From Butyrivibrio sp. UBA3740 (GTDB taxonomy: Bacteria > Bacillota > Clostridia > Lachnospirales > Lachnospiraceae), in assembly GCA_002372465.1 (NCBI GenBank), contig DFGW01000141.1, positions 1 to 30,623 of the forward strand: 30,623 nucleotides of DNA, in the 5' to 3' direction. Shown one piece after another: positions 22,755-30,109 of this stretch. Below the pieces are notes generated by a model. That model was not told the origin of the DNA and did not search any database. It was given only the letters and a program-made list of their open reading frames with translations. The position numbers and the translations under genes were made by a program. Each line of letters begins with the position of its first letter. The first letter of the stretch is position 1.

Positions 22755-24107
22755 TCAAATTAGCAACGTATCAGGCCTCAGAAGAGCACTGGGGCGAACG
22801 ACGCTGATATGCCCGGATACTGCATTTTCGTACTCTTTGCTGCCCTTGGCCGCGGCAACTCTGACATATCTGTCAGTATGTCCGATCATGTATTTCCTGC
22901 CATCAATGGTCTCCTCGTCCTCCCATAGAACGGAAAGCTCCTCGCCAATGAAGGCTTCACGATAACATACAGAATCCTTCTCTGTCAAATCTATAAGCAC
23001 ATCGCTTCTCTCGGACTTCTGTCTGTCAGTAAGCTGATCCGGCATTCCTGCAGCGACTGTTCCCTTTCTTGGGGAGTATTTGAACACATGCATCTCGTAG
23101 AAGGCAACATCCTCCACAAACTTCCTGCATTCCTCAAATTCTTCCGGGGTCTCACCGGGGAATCCCACAATGACATCAGTGGTGATGGCCGGTCTGTCAA
23201 AGGACTTTCGCAAAAGAGCTACACTGGCCATATACTCCTGTGCCGTGTAATGCCTGTTCATCCTCTTTAGCACAGAATTGCATCCGCTCTGAAGTGAGAG
23301 ATGGAAATGGGGACACAGCTTTTTGATTGCCGCCATGCGCTCAACATTTTCCGGAGTGATAAATCTTGGCTCAATGCTGCCCATGCGGATCCTCTCAATG
23401 CCCGGGATCTTGTCTATCTCTTCAAGAAGCTCCACGAGGTTTGGACCACCATTATCCATGCCATAGGATCCCACATGAATGCCTGTGATAACCACTTCCT
23501 TGCAGCCCTTTGCCGACAGCTCTTTTATCTCCGCAAGGACATCTCCCATGTCACGACTCCTGATCCTTCCTCTTGCATAAGGGATCAGGCAGTAGGTGCA
23601 GAACTGATTGCAGCCGTCCTGAACCTTTATATAGGCTCTTGTGTGCTCGGGCAGCTCAGTAAGTCTCATGCTCTCATATTCATTGGTATGGTTGATGTCT
23701 ATGATGGTAGTACCGCCAAGGGTCTTATCTCTTTGGTCCTCCCTTACGGAAAAGAACTCTTCAAGTATGTCAGCTATCTCTGACTTCTTATTGTTGCCGA
23801 TGACAAGGTCTATGCACTCGTCCTTCTTAACGCCTTCAAGTCCGGTCTCCACATAGCAGCCGACTGCTATTACAACCGCTTCGGGATTTTCCTTTTTGGA
23901 TCTGTGGAGCATCTGCCTGGATTTGCGGTCAGCTATGTTTGTAACCGTACAGGTATTGATAACGTAAACGTCCGCTTTTTCGTGAAATGGCACCATTATG
24001 CAGCCAGCATCCACAAGCTTTTGGGACATTACATCCATCTCATAGCTATTAACTTTGCATCCAAGGTTGTGCATTGCAACCTTTAACCCCTTAATATTGT
24101 TGAACAT
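22755..24107 (-). CDS. mtaB: tRNA (t6A37) methylthiotransferase MtaB
   Basis: A 450-aa radical-SAM methylthiotransferase that converts t6A37 to ms2t6A37 in ANN-decoding tRNAs. The N-terminal UPF0004 domain carries three cluster cysteines (NLGCKVN, INTCTVTN, VGCYVE). The radical-SAM domain has CNQFCTYCLIPYARGRIRS with the CxxxCxxC cluster, and a short C-terminal TRAM-like region (~375-440) follows. In B. subtilis mtaB (yqeV) is the last gene of the dnaK operon after rsmE. Here the nifS-thiI pair and a plus-strand HPr-like gene intervene. The ATG at 24107 has GAGG about 11 bases upstream. The start region is divergent from the HPr-like gene. Confidence 0.93.
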   Translation of the reverse strand: MFNNIKGLKVAMHNLGCKVNSYEMDVMSQKLVDAGCIMVPFHEKADVYVINTCTVTNIADRKSRQMLHRSKKENPEAVVIAVGCYVETGLEGVKKDECIDLVIGNNKKSEIADILEEFFSVREDQRDKTLGGTTIIDINHTNEYESMRLTELPEHTRAYIKVQDGCNQFCTYCLIPYARGRIRSRDMGDVLAEIKELSAKGCKEVVITGIHVGSYGMDNGGPNLVELLEEIDKIPGIERIRMGSIEPRFITPENVERMAAIKKLCPHFHLSLQSGCNSVLKRMNRHYTAQEYMASVALLRKSFDRPAITTDVIVGFPGETPEEFEECRKFVEDVAFYEMHVFKYSPRKGTVAAGMPDQLTDRQKSERSDVLIDLTEKDSVCYREAFIGEELSVLWEDEETIDGRKYMIGHTDRYVRVAAAKGSKEYENAVSGHISVVRPSALLRPDTLLI

Positions 24108-24123
24108 ATTTAATCAAACCTCA

Positions 24124-24152
24124 TTGACTTTTGACATTCTTGCGTTTACTAT
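24124..24152 (+). promoter_or_regulatory. Promoter of the HPr-like gene
   Basis: TTGACT (24124-24129, 5 of 6) and TACTAT (24147-24152, 4 of 6) are 17 bases apart. The ribosome binding site AAGGAGGT (24163-24170) follows and the ATG is at 24180, so the untranslated leader would be only about 20 bases. A second TTGACA occurs at 24131 but is too close to the -10. Confidence 0.6.
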
Positions 24153-24179
24153 AAAGGAAAAGAAGGAGGTACTTGACCA

Positions 24180-24410
24180 ATGAAAACAGTTAAGATTTCT
24201 TTAAATTCTATCGATAAGGTTAAATCTTTTGTAAACGATATTACGAAGTTCGATTATGACTTCGACCTCGTTTCAGGCAGATACGTTATCGATGCTAAGT
24301 CTATTATGGGTATTTTCTCACTTGACCTCTCTAAGCCAATTGATCTCAATATCCATGCTGAAGACGGCGCTGAAGAAGTTCTTGAAATTCTGAAGCCTTA
24401 CACCGTATAA
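24180..24410 (+). CDS. HPr-like protein without the active-site histidine
   Basis: A 76-aa HPr-fold protein. The segment DAKSIMGIFSLDLSKPIDL matches the HPr region around regulatory Ser46 (K-S-I-M-G), so an HPr kinase could recognise it. The N-terminal site that holds the phosphocarrier His15 in HPr (G-x-H-A-R-P) is replaced by NSIDKVKSFVNDI, with no histidine. It therefore should not carry phosphate in the PTS. A regulatory role like B. subtilis Crh, which also keeps Ser46 and lacks His15, is possible. The ATG follows a full AAGGAGGT by 9 bases. The gene stands alone on the plus strand between thiI and mtaB, with its own promoter and terminator. Confidence 0.88.
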   Translation: MKTVKISLNSIDKVKSFVNDITKFDYDFDLVSGRYVIDAKSIMGIFSLDLSKPIDLNIHAEDGAEEVLEILKPYTV

Positions 24411-24426
24411 TCCTTCGGGATTATAC
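24405..24426 (+). other. UUCG-capped hairpin containing the HPr-like stop codon
   Basis: GTATAATCC (24405-24413) and GGATTATAC (24418-24426) form a perfect 9-bp stem closed by TTCG. The TAA stop (24408-24410) lies in the left arm. C(UUCG)G is an unusually stable tetraloop. No T-run follows directly; the true terminator is 22 bases further on. Confidence 0.65.
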
Positions 24427-24448
24427 CCTTCAATAAAAAGACAATTTA

Positions 24449-24481
24449 GACCACTTTAACATTGTTAAGGTGGTCTTTTTT
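24449..24481 (+). terminator. Terminator of the HPr-like gene
   Basis: GACCACTTTAAC (24449-24460) and GTTAAGGTGGTC (24464-24475) pair over 12 bp with one G-U and a 3-base loop. Six T residues follow (24476-24481). It lies just before the end of the convergent thiI gene (stop at 24489). The minus strand has no T-run, so it serves the plus strand. Confidence 0.92.
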
Positions 24482-24488
24482 CATGTCT

Positions 24489-25691
24489 TTATTTCTTTAT
24501 CTCGATAACCTCATCAGTATCAAGGGCGATTTGAACCAGCTCATCTATCTTCTCTGCAAGATTCTCTTCATGTCTCTCAATTATGTCAAGGCGCGGCTTT
24601 GTAACCGGATGCTTGGCAACAAATATTGTGCAGCAGTCCTCATAAGGAAGAATTGATGTCTCATAGGCATCGATCTTTACAGAGATATCAACAATATCCT
24701 GCTTATCAAAGGCGATAAGAGGCCTGTAGACAGGCATGTCCTTAACTACCTCACCGGTGCACATAAGGCTCTGCATGGTCTGTGAAGCCACCTGTCCGAT
24801 ACTCTCACCGGTAATAAGTCCCATACACCCTGTATCCCCGGCGATCTTGTCAGCTATCTTCATCATGTATCTCCTCATGATGATGGTGAGCTCGTCGTGA
24901 GGACACTTCTCATAGATGTACATCTGGATATCCGTAAAGTTTATGACATGAAGCTTAATGCTTCCTGTGTACTTAGCTATAACTCCCGCCAGGTCAATTA
25001 CCTTTTGCTTGGCCTTCTCGCTTGTATATGGAGGCGCATTGAAATAAACCGCCTCAAGGTCAACACCTCTTTTGGCCACCATGTATCCTGCAACAGGTGA
25101 ATCGATTCCGCCGGACAAAAGAAGCATAGCCTTACCGGCTGTACCGATGGGCATTCCTCCAGGTCCCGGAATGATCTCAGAGAAGATATTCATCTTCTCT
25201 CTAATCTCAACATTGATAAGAATATCAGGATTGTGAACGTCAACCTTCATCTCTGAAAAGGCGTCAAGGACCTTTGCTCCGATCTCCGCAGCCAGTTCCA
25301 TTGAATCCATAGGGTAGCTCTTATCTACCCTTCTTACCTTCACCTTGAAGGTCCTGTTCTTGTCCGGATAAACACCGTCAACAAACTTAATGACTTCCCT
25401 GCAGACACCGTCTACATCAGGAAGGTGATTCTCTCCATCTCTCTCCACTGACACAGCGGGGCAGATTCCTGTTATTCCAAAGACTCTCTGAAGAGCTGAA
25501 ACCGTCTCATCAAAGTCAAAGCCGTCGGCCTCTACATAGACTCTTCCTGCAACCTTTGAGATTTCAAACTTGCCGTCGCACTTTGAAAGAACTCTTTTGA
25601 TCTGTCTGACAAGGGCATCCTCAAAAACATATCTGTTCTTGCCCTTTACTCCTATCTCTGCGTACTTGATAACAAAAGCATGGTATTGCAT
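24489..25691 (-). CDS. thiI: tRNA 4-thiouridine synthase ThiI (no rhodanese domain)
   Basis: A 400-aa ThiI that adenylates U8 of tRNA and inserts sulfur to form 4-thiouridine. The N-terminal ferredoxin-like and THUMP domains (~1-165) are followed by the PP-loop ATPase domain with LSGGIDSPVAGYM (~192-204). The C-terminal rhodanese domain of E. coli ThiI is missing; the protein ends at ~400 aa, as in B. subtilis. Forms of this kind take sulfur directly from a dedicated cysteine desulfurase, and one is encoded immediately upstream with a 16-base gap. A role in thiazole synthesis is therefore less likely than tRNA thiolation. The ATG at 25691 has AAGGAGG about 11 bases upstream. Confidence 0.94.
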   Translation of the reverse strand: MQYHAFVIKYAEIGVKGKNRYVFEDALVRQIKRVLSKCDGKFEISKVAGRVYVEADGFDFDETVSALQRVFGITGICPAVSVERDGENHLPDVDGVCREVIKFVDGVYPDKNRTFKVKVRRVDKSYPMDSMELAAEIGAKVLDAFSEMKVDVHNPDILINVEIREKMNIFSEIIPGPGGMPIGTAGKAMLLLSGGIDSPVAGYMVAKRGVDLEAVYFNAPPYTSEKAKQKVIDLAGVIAKYTGSIKLHVINFTDIQMYIYEKCPHDELTIIMRRYMMKIADKIAGDTGCMGLITGESIGQVASQTMQSLMCTGEVVKDMPVYRPLIAFDKQDIVDISVKIDAYETSILPYEDCCTIFVAKHPVTKPRLDIIERHEENLAEKIDELVQIALDTDEVIEIKK

Positions 25692-25707
25692 TTACTGTAA
25701 GGCCTCC

Positions 25708-26865
25708 TTAATGCCTGTAAAACTTTCTCATGGTCTCCACCTGGGAAGAGAGGGTATCTAAAAGATAATCAATCTCCTCGCGAGTGGTAAATTCTGACAT
25801 ACTGATGCGGATGGTAGACTCCAAAAGGTCTCTCTCAAGCCCAATGGCCTGCAGCGTATCTGAAATATGCGGATTATTGGAAGTACATGCACTTCCGGCG
25901 GACACGTAGATCTCCTTGCTGCTTAGCATGTTGAGGATGGTCTCCGACTTAAGCCCCCTTATAGACACACTGACAATGTGAGGAGCTCCTTCCCTGCACT
26001 CAGGGCCGTTCAGGGTGATATCCGATATCTTCTCCTTAAGCCCATCCATCAGATACTGCTTAAGGTCGTAAAGCTTAGCGATCTTCTCGTCAAAGTTCTC
26101 ATAACACATCCTGGCAGCCAGTGCCATCCCGGCGATTCCCGGGGCATTCTCAGTTCCTGATCTCATGCCCTTTTGCTGACCTCCGCCGTAGCAGATGGGA
26201 TTGATCCTGGTTCCCTTTTTGATATAGAGGAATCCAACTCCCTTGGGTCCGTGAATCTTGTGCCCACTGACAGATAAAAGATCTATGTTCATGGATCTTG
26301 GTCTGATGATAAGTTTGCCATATCCCTGGACTGCATCCACATGAAATACAATGTCCTTATTAAAGGCTTTTATTGCTTCTCCTGCCTCTGCCACCGGCTC
26401 TATGGTTCCAATCTCATTGTTGACCAGCATCATGGAGACCAGAATAGTATCCTGCCTAAGGGCTGCCTTAAGGTCATCTATTCTTACCCTTCCCACTTCA
26501 TCCACAGGAAGCATTGTGATCTCAAAGCCTTCCCTCTTAAGCTCCATGCAGGTCTCAAGAACAGCCGGATGCTCAATTGCTGTGGTGATGATGTGTTTGC
26601 CTCTCCAGGCATTGGCCCTTGCACTTCCGATAAGTGCCAGGTTATCTGACTCTGTTCCACCGGAGGTAAAAAGTATCTCCGAAGGGTCAACCTTTAAGGT
26701 ACCTGCTATGGTCTCCCTTGCGCCAAACACCCTGTTCCCCGAAACTGTACCCATGTGGTGTACACTTGAGGGGTTACCATATTCTTCTGTCATTATCCTT
26801 GCCACAAGAGCTGCCACCTCGTCAAAGGCCCTTGTTGTGGCTGAATTATCCAAATATGTAATCAT
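25708..26865 (-). CDS. Cysteine desulfurase (NifS/IscS family), probable ThiI partner
   Basis: A 385-aa PLP-dependent enzyme that removes sulfur from cysteine as a persulfide. The start MITYLDNSATTRAFDEV and the HVDAVQGYGK segment are typical. The PLP lysine sits in SVSGHKIHGPKGVGFLY (His-Lys), and the catalytic-loop cysteine in SAGSACTSNNPH. The SACTSN loop without a long extension fits the NifS/NifZ group. Its gene directly precedes thiI, as nifZ does in B. subtilis, so a sulfur supply for tRNA 4-thiouridine is the likely job. The ATG at 26865 is 8 bases after the rsmE stop. The frame stays open to 26949 inside rsmE, but that extension has no similarity and no good ribosome binding site. 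Confidence 0.93.
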   Translation of the reverse strand: MITYLDNSATTRAFDEVAALVARIMTEEYGNPSSVHHMGTVSGNRVFGARETIAGTLKVDPSEILFTSGGTESDNLALIGSARANAWRGKHIITTAIEHPAVLETCMELKREGFEITMLPVDEVGRVRIDDLKAALRQDTILVSMMLVNNEIGTIEPVAEAGEAIKAFNKDIVFHVDAVQGYGKLIIRPRSMNIDLLSVSGHKIHGPKGVGFLYIKKGTRINPICYGGGQQKGMRSGTENAPGIAGMALAARMCYENFDEKIAKLYDLKQYLMDGLKEKISDITLNGPECREGAPHIVSVSIRGLKSETILNMLSSKEIYVSAGSACTSNNPHISDTLQAIGLERDLLESTIRISMSEFTTREEIDYLLDTLSSQVETMRKFYRH

Positions 26866-26872
26866 TATTATC

Positions 26873-27631
26873 TCAGCTTTCAAGATGATACATAAGCCAT
26901 GAAATAGTCGTAAATCCCGCCGTCTCAGTCCGGAGGATCCTCTTTCCAAGGGTGATCGGCTTTATATCATTTGCAAGACAAAGCTCTATCTCTTCCTCAG
27001 AAAAACCGCCCTCAGGGCCAATGAATACCGCAATACTCTGCCCCGGCTTAATATCATCAATAATACTCTTTGTTACCGTAATGTCTTTTGCCATCTCATA
27101 GGGAATGATACGAACATCTATGTTCTCGCTCTTGCACATCTCCACTGCCTGTTTCATGGTCACAGGAAGTGCAACTTCAGGGATGATAGCTCTTTTGCTC
27201 TGCTTGGCTGCTGCCTCGGATATGGCCTGCCACCTCTTTTGCTTGGCCTGTGCCTTCTTCTCATCGAGCCGTACGATGCACCTCTTGGTGGACATGGGTA
27301 TTATCTTGAAGGCGCCAAGTTCAACGGCCTTCTGGATAATGAGCTCCATCTTGTCAACCTTGGGAAGCCCCTGGAAAAGAAATATCTTAGAGGGAAGCTC
27401 GTTTCCAACCTCCTCAATAAAACACAGCTTACCATAGACAGAGGAATCAGTGATATCCTCTATCTCATAAAAGAGCTCCCGGCCTTCCTCTTCACCTCTG
27501 ATGCTGACGGAAAACTGCTCACCCACCTTCATCCTAAGGACGTTTGCTATGTGGTTAAAATCGCCTCCGGTGATCTCAACGGTTTTACTATCCGGTGATA
27601 TCTGGGAACTTTCAACAAAAAAATGATACAC
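26873..27631 (-). CDS. rsmE: 16S rRNA (m3U1498) methyltransferase RsmE
   Basis: A 252-aa SPOUT-family methyltransferase that methylates N3 of U1498 in 16S rRNA. An N-terminal PUA-like domain (~1-72, MYHFFVESSQIS and HIANVLRMKVGE) is followed by the SPOUT knot with IGPEGGFSEEEIEL and LGKRILRTETA, which bind SAM. The start is a GTG at 27631, 2 bases after the prmA stop, with GAGGAAG upstream. The order prmA-rsmE behind dnaK-dnaJ is the same in B. subtilis (yqeT-yqeU). Confidence 0.95.
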   Translation of the reverse strand: MYHFFVESSQISPDSKTVEITGGDFNHIANVLRMKVGEQFSVSIRGEEEGRELFYEIEDITDSSVYGKLCFIEEVGNELPSKIFLFQGLPKVDKMELIIQKAVELGAFKIIPMSTKRCIVRLDEKKAQAKQKRWQAISEAAAKQSKRAIIPEVALPVTMKQAVEMCKSENIDVRIIPYEMAKDITVTKSIIDDIKPGQSIAVFIGPEGGFSEEEIELCLANDIKPITLGKRILRTETAGFTTISWLMYHLES

Positions 27632-27633
27632 TT

Positions 27634-28671
27634 TTAATTCTTCCTCGATGTGATGGAAACCCAGTCGCCCTGATGATGGATCTCAAGGATTTCAAGACCT
27701 GCATCAAGATGTGCCTTCTTCACTTCTTCCTCCTTGGTGTTGATGATACCGGAGGTGATATATATTCCGCCGCTCTTAAGCTGGCTTAGGATAACAGGGG
27801 TAAGGGGCACAAGAACATTAGCCAGAATATTGGCCACTACAATATCGTACTTGTCATACCCCACCTTGTCCTGAACTTCTTTGTCGTCAATGATATTTCC
27901 TATCATCATATCGAACTTCGAAGGCTCAATGCCGTTGTTCTCCATATTCTCTTTTACCGCAGGGACAGCACATTTATCAAGGTCTGTTCCAACAGCATGT
28001 TTGGCTCCGAACATTAGGGCAAGGATTGAGAGAACTCCCGAGCCTGTTCCCACATCCAGAAGCTCCGTATCAGGAGTGACATACTTCTTCAGCATTCGGA
28101 TGCAAAGCTGTGTTGTCTCATGCATTCCCGTTCCAAAAGCTGTTCCCGGGTCTATATGAAGGACCATGGATGCTTTTTCCTTATCATCCGTGCTCTCTTT
28201 TTCCCATGAAGGAATTACAAGTATATCATCAATAAAGAATTTGTGGAAGTACTGTTTCCAGTTATTGATCCAGTCTATATCCTCAGTGACATCTACCGAT
28301 ATGGTGCCATCTCCTATATCAGAAAAGGATCTTAGCTCATCCAGCTTCTCTTTGATGGCTGCAGTCATTTCCTCGGGAGTTTTCTTTATCTTTTCGTACT
28401 CTCCGTCATCGCCGGGAAGCTCTACTGTAAGCATGTTCTCATCATCTATCTCAACAAAAAAGTTGAGGTAGGCAGCACCCGACTCTATTCCTGTATCGGT
28501 TTCATCAGGCTCCAGTTCGGGAGCATCAATGAACATCTGCTCCTTGTCTGCAGCAGATAAAGGCGCATTGTCCTCGATCTGTGCACCCTCAAGACCTATA
28601 TCCTGAAGGTAGCTGACAATAATATCCTCTGATTCCTCATTGGTTCTAACACGAAAACGCATCCATTTCAT
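27634..28671 (-). CDS. prmA: Ribosomal protein L11 methyltransferase PrmA
   Basis: A 345-aa SAM-dependent methyltransferase that modifies ribosomal protein L11. The N-terminal substrate-recognition domain (MKWMRFRVRTNEESEDIIV) is followed by the motif DPGTAFGTGMHETTQL. SAM motif I is ELLDVGTGSGVLSILAL, and the NPPF-equivalent segment reads VVANILANVLVPL. The ATG at 28671 has GGAGG 8 bases upstream. The frame continues to 28719 across the dnaJ terminator hairpin without similarity. The acidic region ~45-75 is somewhat longer than in E. coli PrmA (~293 aa), as in other Firmicutes. No separate promoter fits in the gap after the dnaJ terminator, so it probably depends on read-through. Confidence 0.95.
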   Translation of the reverse strand: MKWMRFRVRTNEESEDIIVSYLQDIGLEGAQIEDNAPLSAADKEQMFIDAPELEPDETDTGIESGAAYLNFFVEIDDENMLTVELPGDDGEYEKIKKTPEEMTAAIKEKLDELRSFSDIGDGTISVDVTEDIDWINNWKQYFHKFFIDDILVIPSWEKESTDDKEKASMVLHIDPGTAFGTGMHETTQLCIRMLKKYVTPDTELLDVGTGSGVLSILALMFGAKHAVGTDLDKCAVPAVKENMENNGIEPSKFDMMIGNIIDDKEVQDKVGYDKYDIVVANILANVLVPLTPVILSQLKSGGIYITSGIINTKEEEVKKAHLDAGLEILEIHHQGDWVSITSRKN

Positions 28672-28692
28672 AAATGTGTCCTCCAAACACGC

Positions 28693-28734
28693 AAAAAGCG
28701 CGAAGCGGAGACAAAGCATGACTCCGCTTCACGC
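28693..28734 (-). terminator. Terminator between dnaJ and prmA
   Basis: On the minus strand a 13-position stem with one mismatch (28734-28722 with 28710-28698) encloses an 11-base loop. It is followed by five T residues (28697-28693). It begins 2 bases after the dnaJ stop and ends about 20 bases before the prmA ATG. Confidence 0.85.
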
Positions 28735-28736
28735 GA

Positions 28737-29918
28737 TCACTCCCAGAATTTCTTTTTCTTTTTACCGCCGCCGGAACCGCCCTGTCCGTCGCCGTCAGCT
28801 CCTGTCATTCTGTCAGCAGCTGTAAGAGAGTCTCCTGTCTTTTCATCAAACTTCTTAAGCAGGTCCTTAGCTTCCTTGGAGAGCTTTTCAGGAACCTGAA
28901 CCACCAGTGTTACATAGTGGTCACCTCTCTGGTCCTTATCACGAAGAGAAGGAACACCCTTGCCACGAAGTCTTACCCTTGTATCTGTCTGGGTTCCGGC
29001 CTTTACATCGTAAGCGACCTTTCCGTCCACAGTGTCAATAAGAACTGTTCCGCCAAGAGCAGCAATAGCAAAGGAAATAGGTACCATGGAGTAGATGTTG
29101 TATCCATCTCTCTGGAAGATAGGATGATCGGAAACCACAACCTCAACAAGAAGGTCTCCTCTTGGCCCGCCGTTTACACCGGGCTCACCCTTTTCTCTGA
29201 TCCTTACGCTCTGTCCGTTATCGATACCTGCAGGGATTGTGACCTTGATCTTCTTCCTGCTGGCAATATATCCGGTTCCGCGACAATCAGGACACTTATC
29301 CTTTATAACCTTACCTGTTCCACCGCAATCAGGACAGGTCTGTACATTTCTGACTGTGCCAAAGAAAGACTGCTGTGTATAAACAATCTGGCCCTTTCCT
29401 CCGCACTTTGTACAGGTCTGGGGAGATGTTCCGGGCTTAGCTCCTGTTCCATGACAGGTTGGGCATGGATCCTTGATAGTCAGCTCAAGCTCTTTCTCGC
29501 AGCCAAATACAGCCTCTAAGAAGGTTATGCGCACGCTGGCACGAAGGTTTGCCCCCTTGGACGGGCCATTCCTTGTAGCACCTCTTGATCTTCCGCCACC
29601 AAAGAAATCTCCGAAAATATCTCCGAAGATATCACCAAAGTCAGCACTGTTGAAATCAAAACCGCCACTGAAGGGATTTCCACCACCTTCAAAGGCAGCA
29701 TGTCCAAACTGGTCATACTGGCGCCTCTTCTCGGGGTCACTGAGTACCGCATAGGCCTCTGATGCTTCCTTGAACTTGTCCGCAGCAGTAGCATCTCCCG
29801 GATTCATATCCGGATGATACTTCTTGGCAAGTACTCTGTATGCTTTTTTGATCTCTTCCTCCGAGGCACTCTTGCTTACGCCCAAGACCTCGTAGTAATC
29901 ACGTTTCTGTTCTGCCAT
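28737..29918 (-). CDS. dnaJ: Chaperone DnaJ (Hsp40)
   Basis: A 393-aa type I Hsp40 that delivers substrates to DnaK and stimulates its ATPase. The J domain (~5-72) contains the HPD motif in [10 protein letters not shown] Gly/Phe-rich region (~75-110) carries a [14 protein letters not shown] repeat. Four zinc-binding CxxCxGxG repeats ([32 protein letters not shown]) precede two substrate-binding C-terminal domains. The tail is Gly- and Lys-rich ([14 protein letters not shown]), longer than in E. coli. The ATG has AGGA about 6 bases upstream. It follows dnaK after a 191-base spacer that contains a large structured element. Confidence 0.97.
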   Translation of the reverse strand: MAEQKRDYYEVLGVSKSASEEEIKKAYRVLAKKYHPDMNPGDATAADKFKEASEAYAVLSDPEKRRQYDQFGHAAFEGGGNPFSGGFDFNSADFGDIFGDIFGDFFGGGRSRGATRNGPSKGANLRASVRITFLEAVFGCEKELELTIKDPCPTCHGTGAKPGTSPQTCTKCGGKGQIVYTQQSFFGTVRNVQTCPDCGGTGKVIKDKCPDCRGTGYIASRKKIKVTIPAGIDNGQSVRIREKGEPGVNGGPRGDLLVEVVVSDHPIFQRDGYNIYSMVPISFAIAALGGTVLIDTVDGKVAYDVKAGTQTDTRVRLRGKGVPSLRDKDQRGDHYVTLVVQVPEKLSKEAKDLLKKFDEKTGDSLTAADRMTGADGDGQGGSGGGKKKKKFWE

Positions 29919-29939
29919 ATAAAATCCTCATGCACTGTC

Positions 29940-30104
29940 GTGATATACGCGTTACTTCACTCGCGTTCTCGTAACGCTCCAGAAATTCGGAAATCGATCC
30001 GCTCATTCTTCGCGTATCTTTTTTCCTCATTTCTGTTCAGTCTTCAAGGGCATAGGCTGCATTGCGCAAGCGCAGCAGCCTATACCTTTGAATCCCTATA
30101 TCAC
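29940..30104 (-). repeat. Structured intergenic element, copy 3 (dnaK/dnaJ), long form
   Basis: GTGATAT (29940-29946) and ATATCAC (30098-30104) are perfect outer arms identical to those of copy 1. Inside the left end, GCGTTAC (29949-29955) and GTAACGC (29971-29977) form a 7-bp hairpin whose minus-strand loop is GAGAACGCGAGTGAA. A second small hairpin CGGA/TCCG lies at 29988-30001, and a long hairpin at 30043-30092. The element begins 5 bases after the dnaK stop (30110-30112). It is an expanded version of the elements at 10934 and 22342. Confidence 0.68.
30043..30092 (-). other. Long hairpin in the dnaK-dnaJ spacer
   Basis: The 18-base arms at 30043-30060 and 30075-30092 pair with one mismatch and one G-U. 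The apical part can extend through TGCG/CGCA (30063-30066, 30071-30074). No T-run follows on either strand. It may be a processing or stabilising structure that sets dnaK and dnaJ levels apart. Confidence 0.65.
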
Positions 30105-30109
30105 TCACC

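Noticed and set aside
24105..24179. Minus-strand promoter for mtaB in the divergent spacer
   Set aside because: A TATAGT string exists, but no -35 better than GTCAAG lies near the right distance, so I did not call it.
29600..29700. Short tandem repeat in dnaJ ([12 protein letters not shown])
   Set aside because: This is the normal Gly/Phe-rich region of DnaJ and needs no special explanation.
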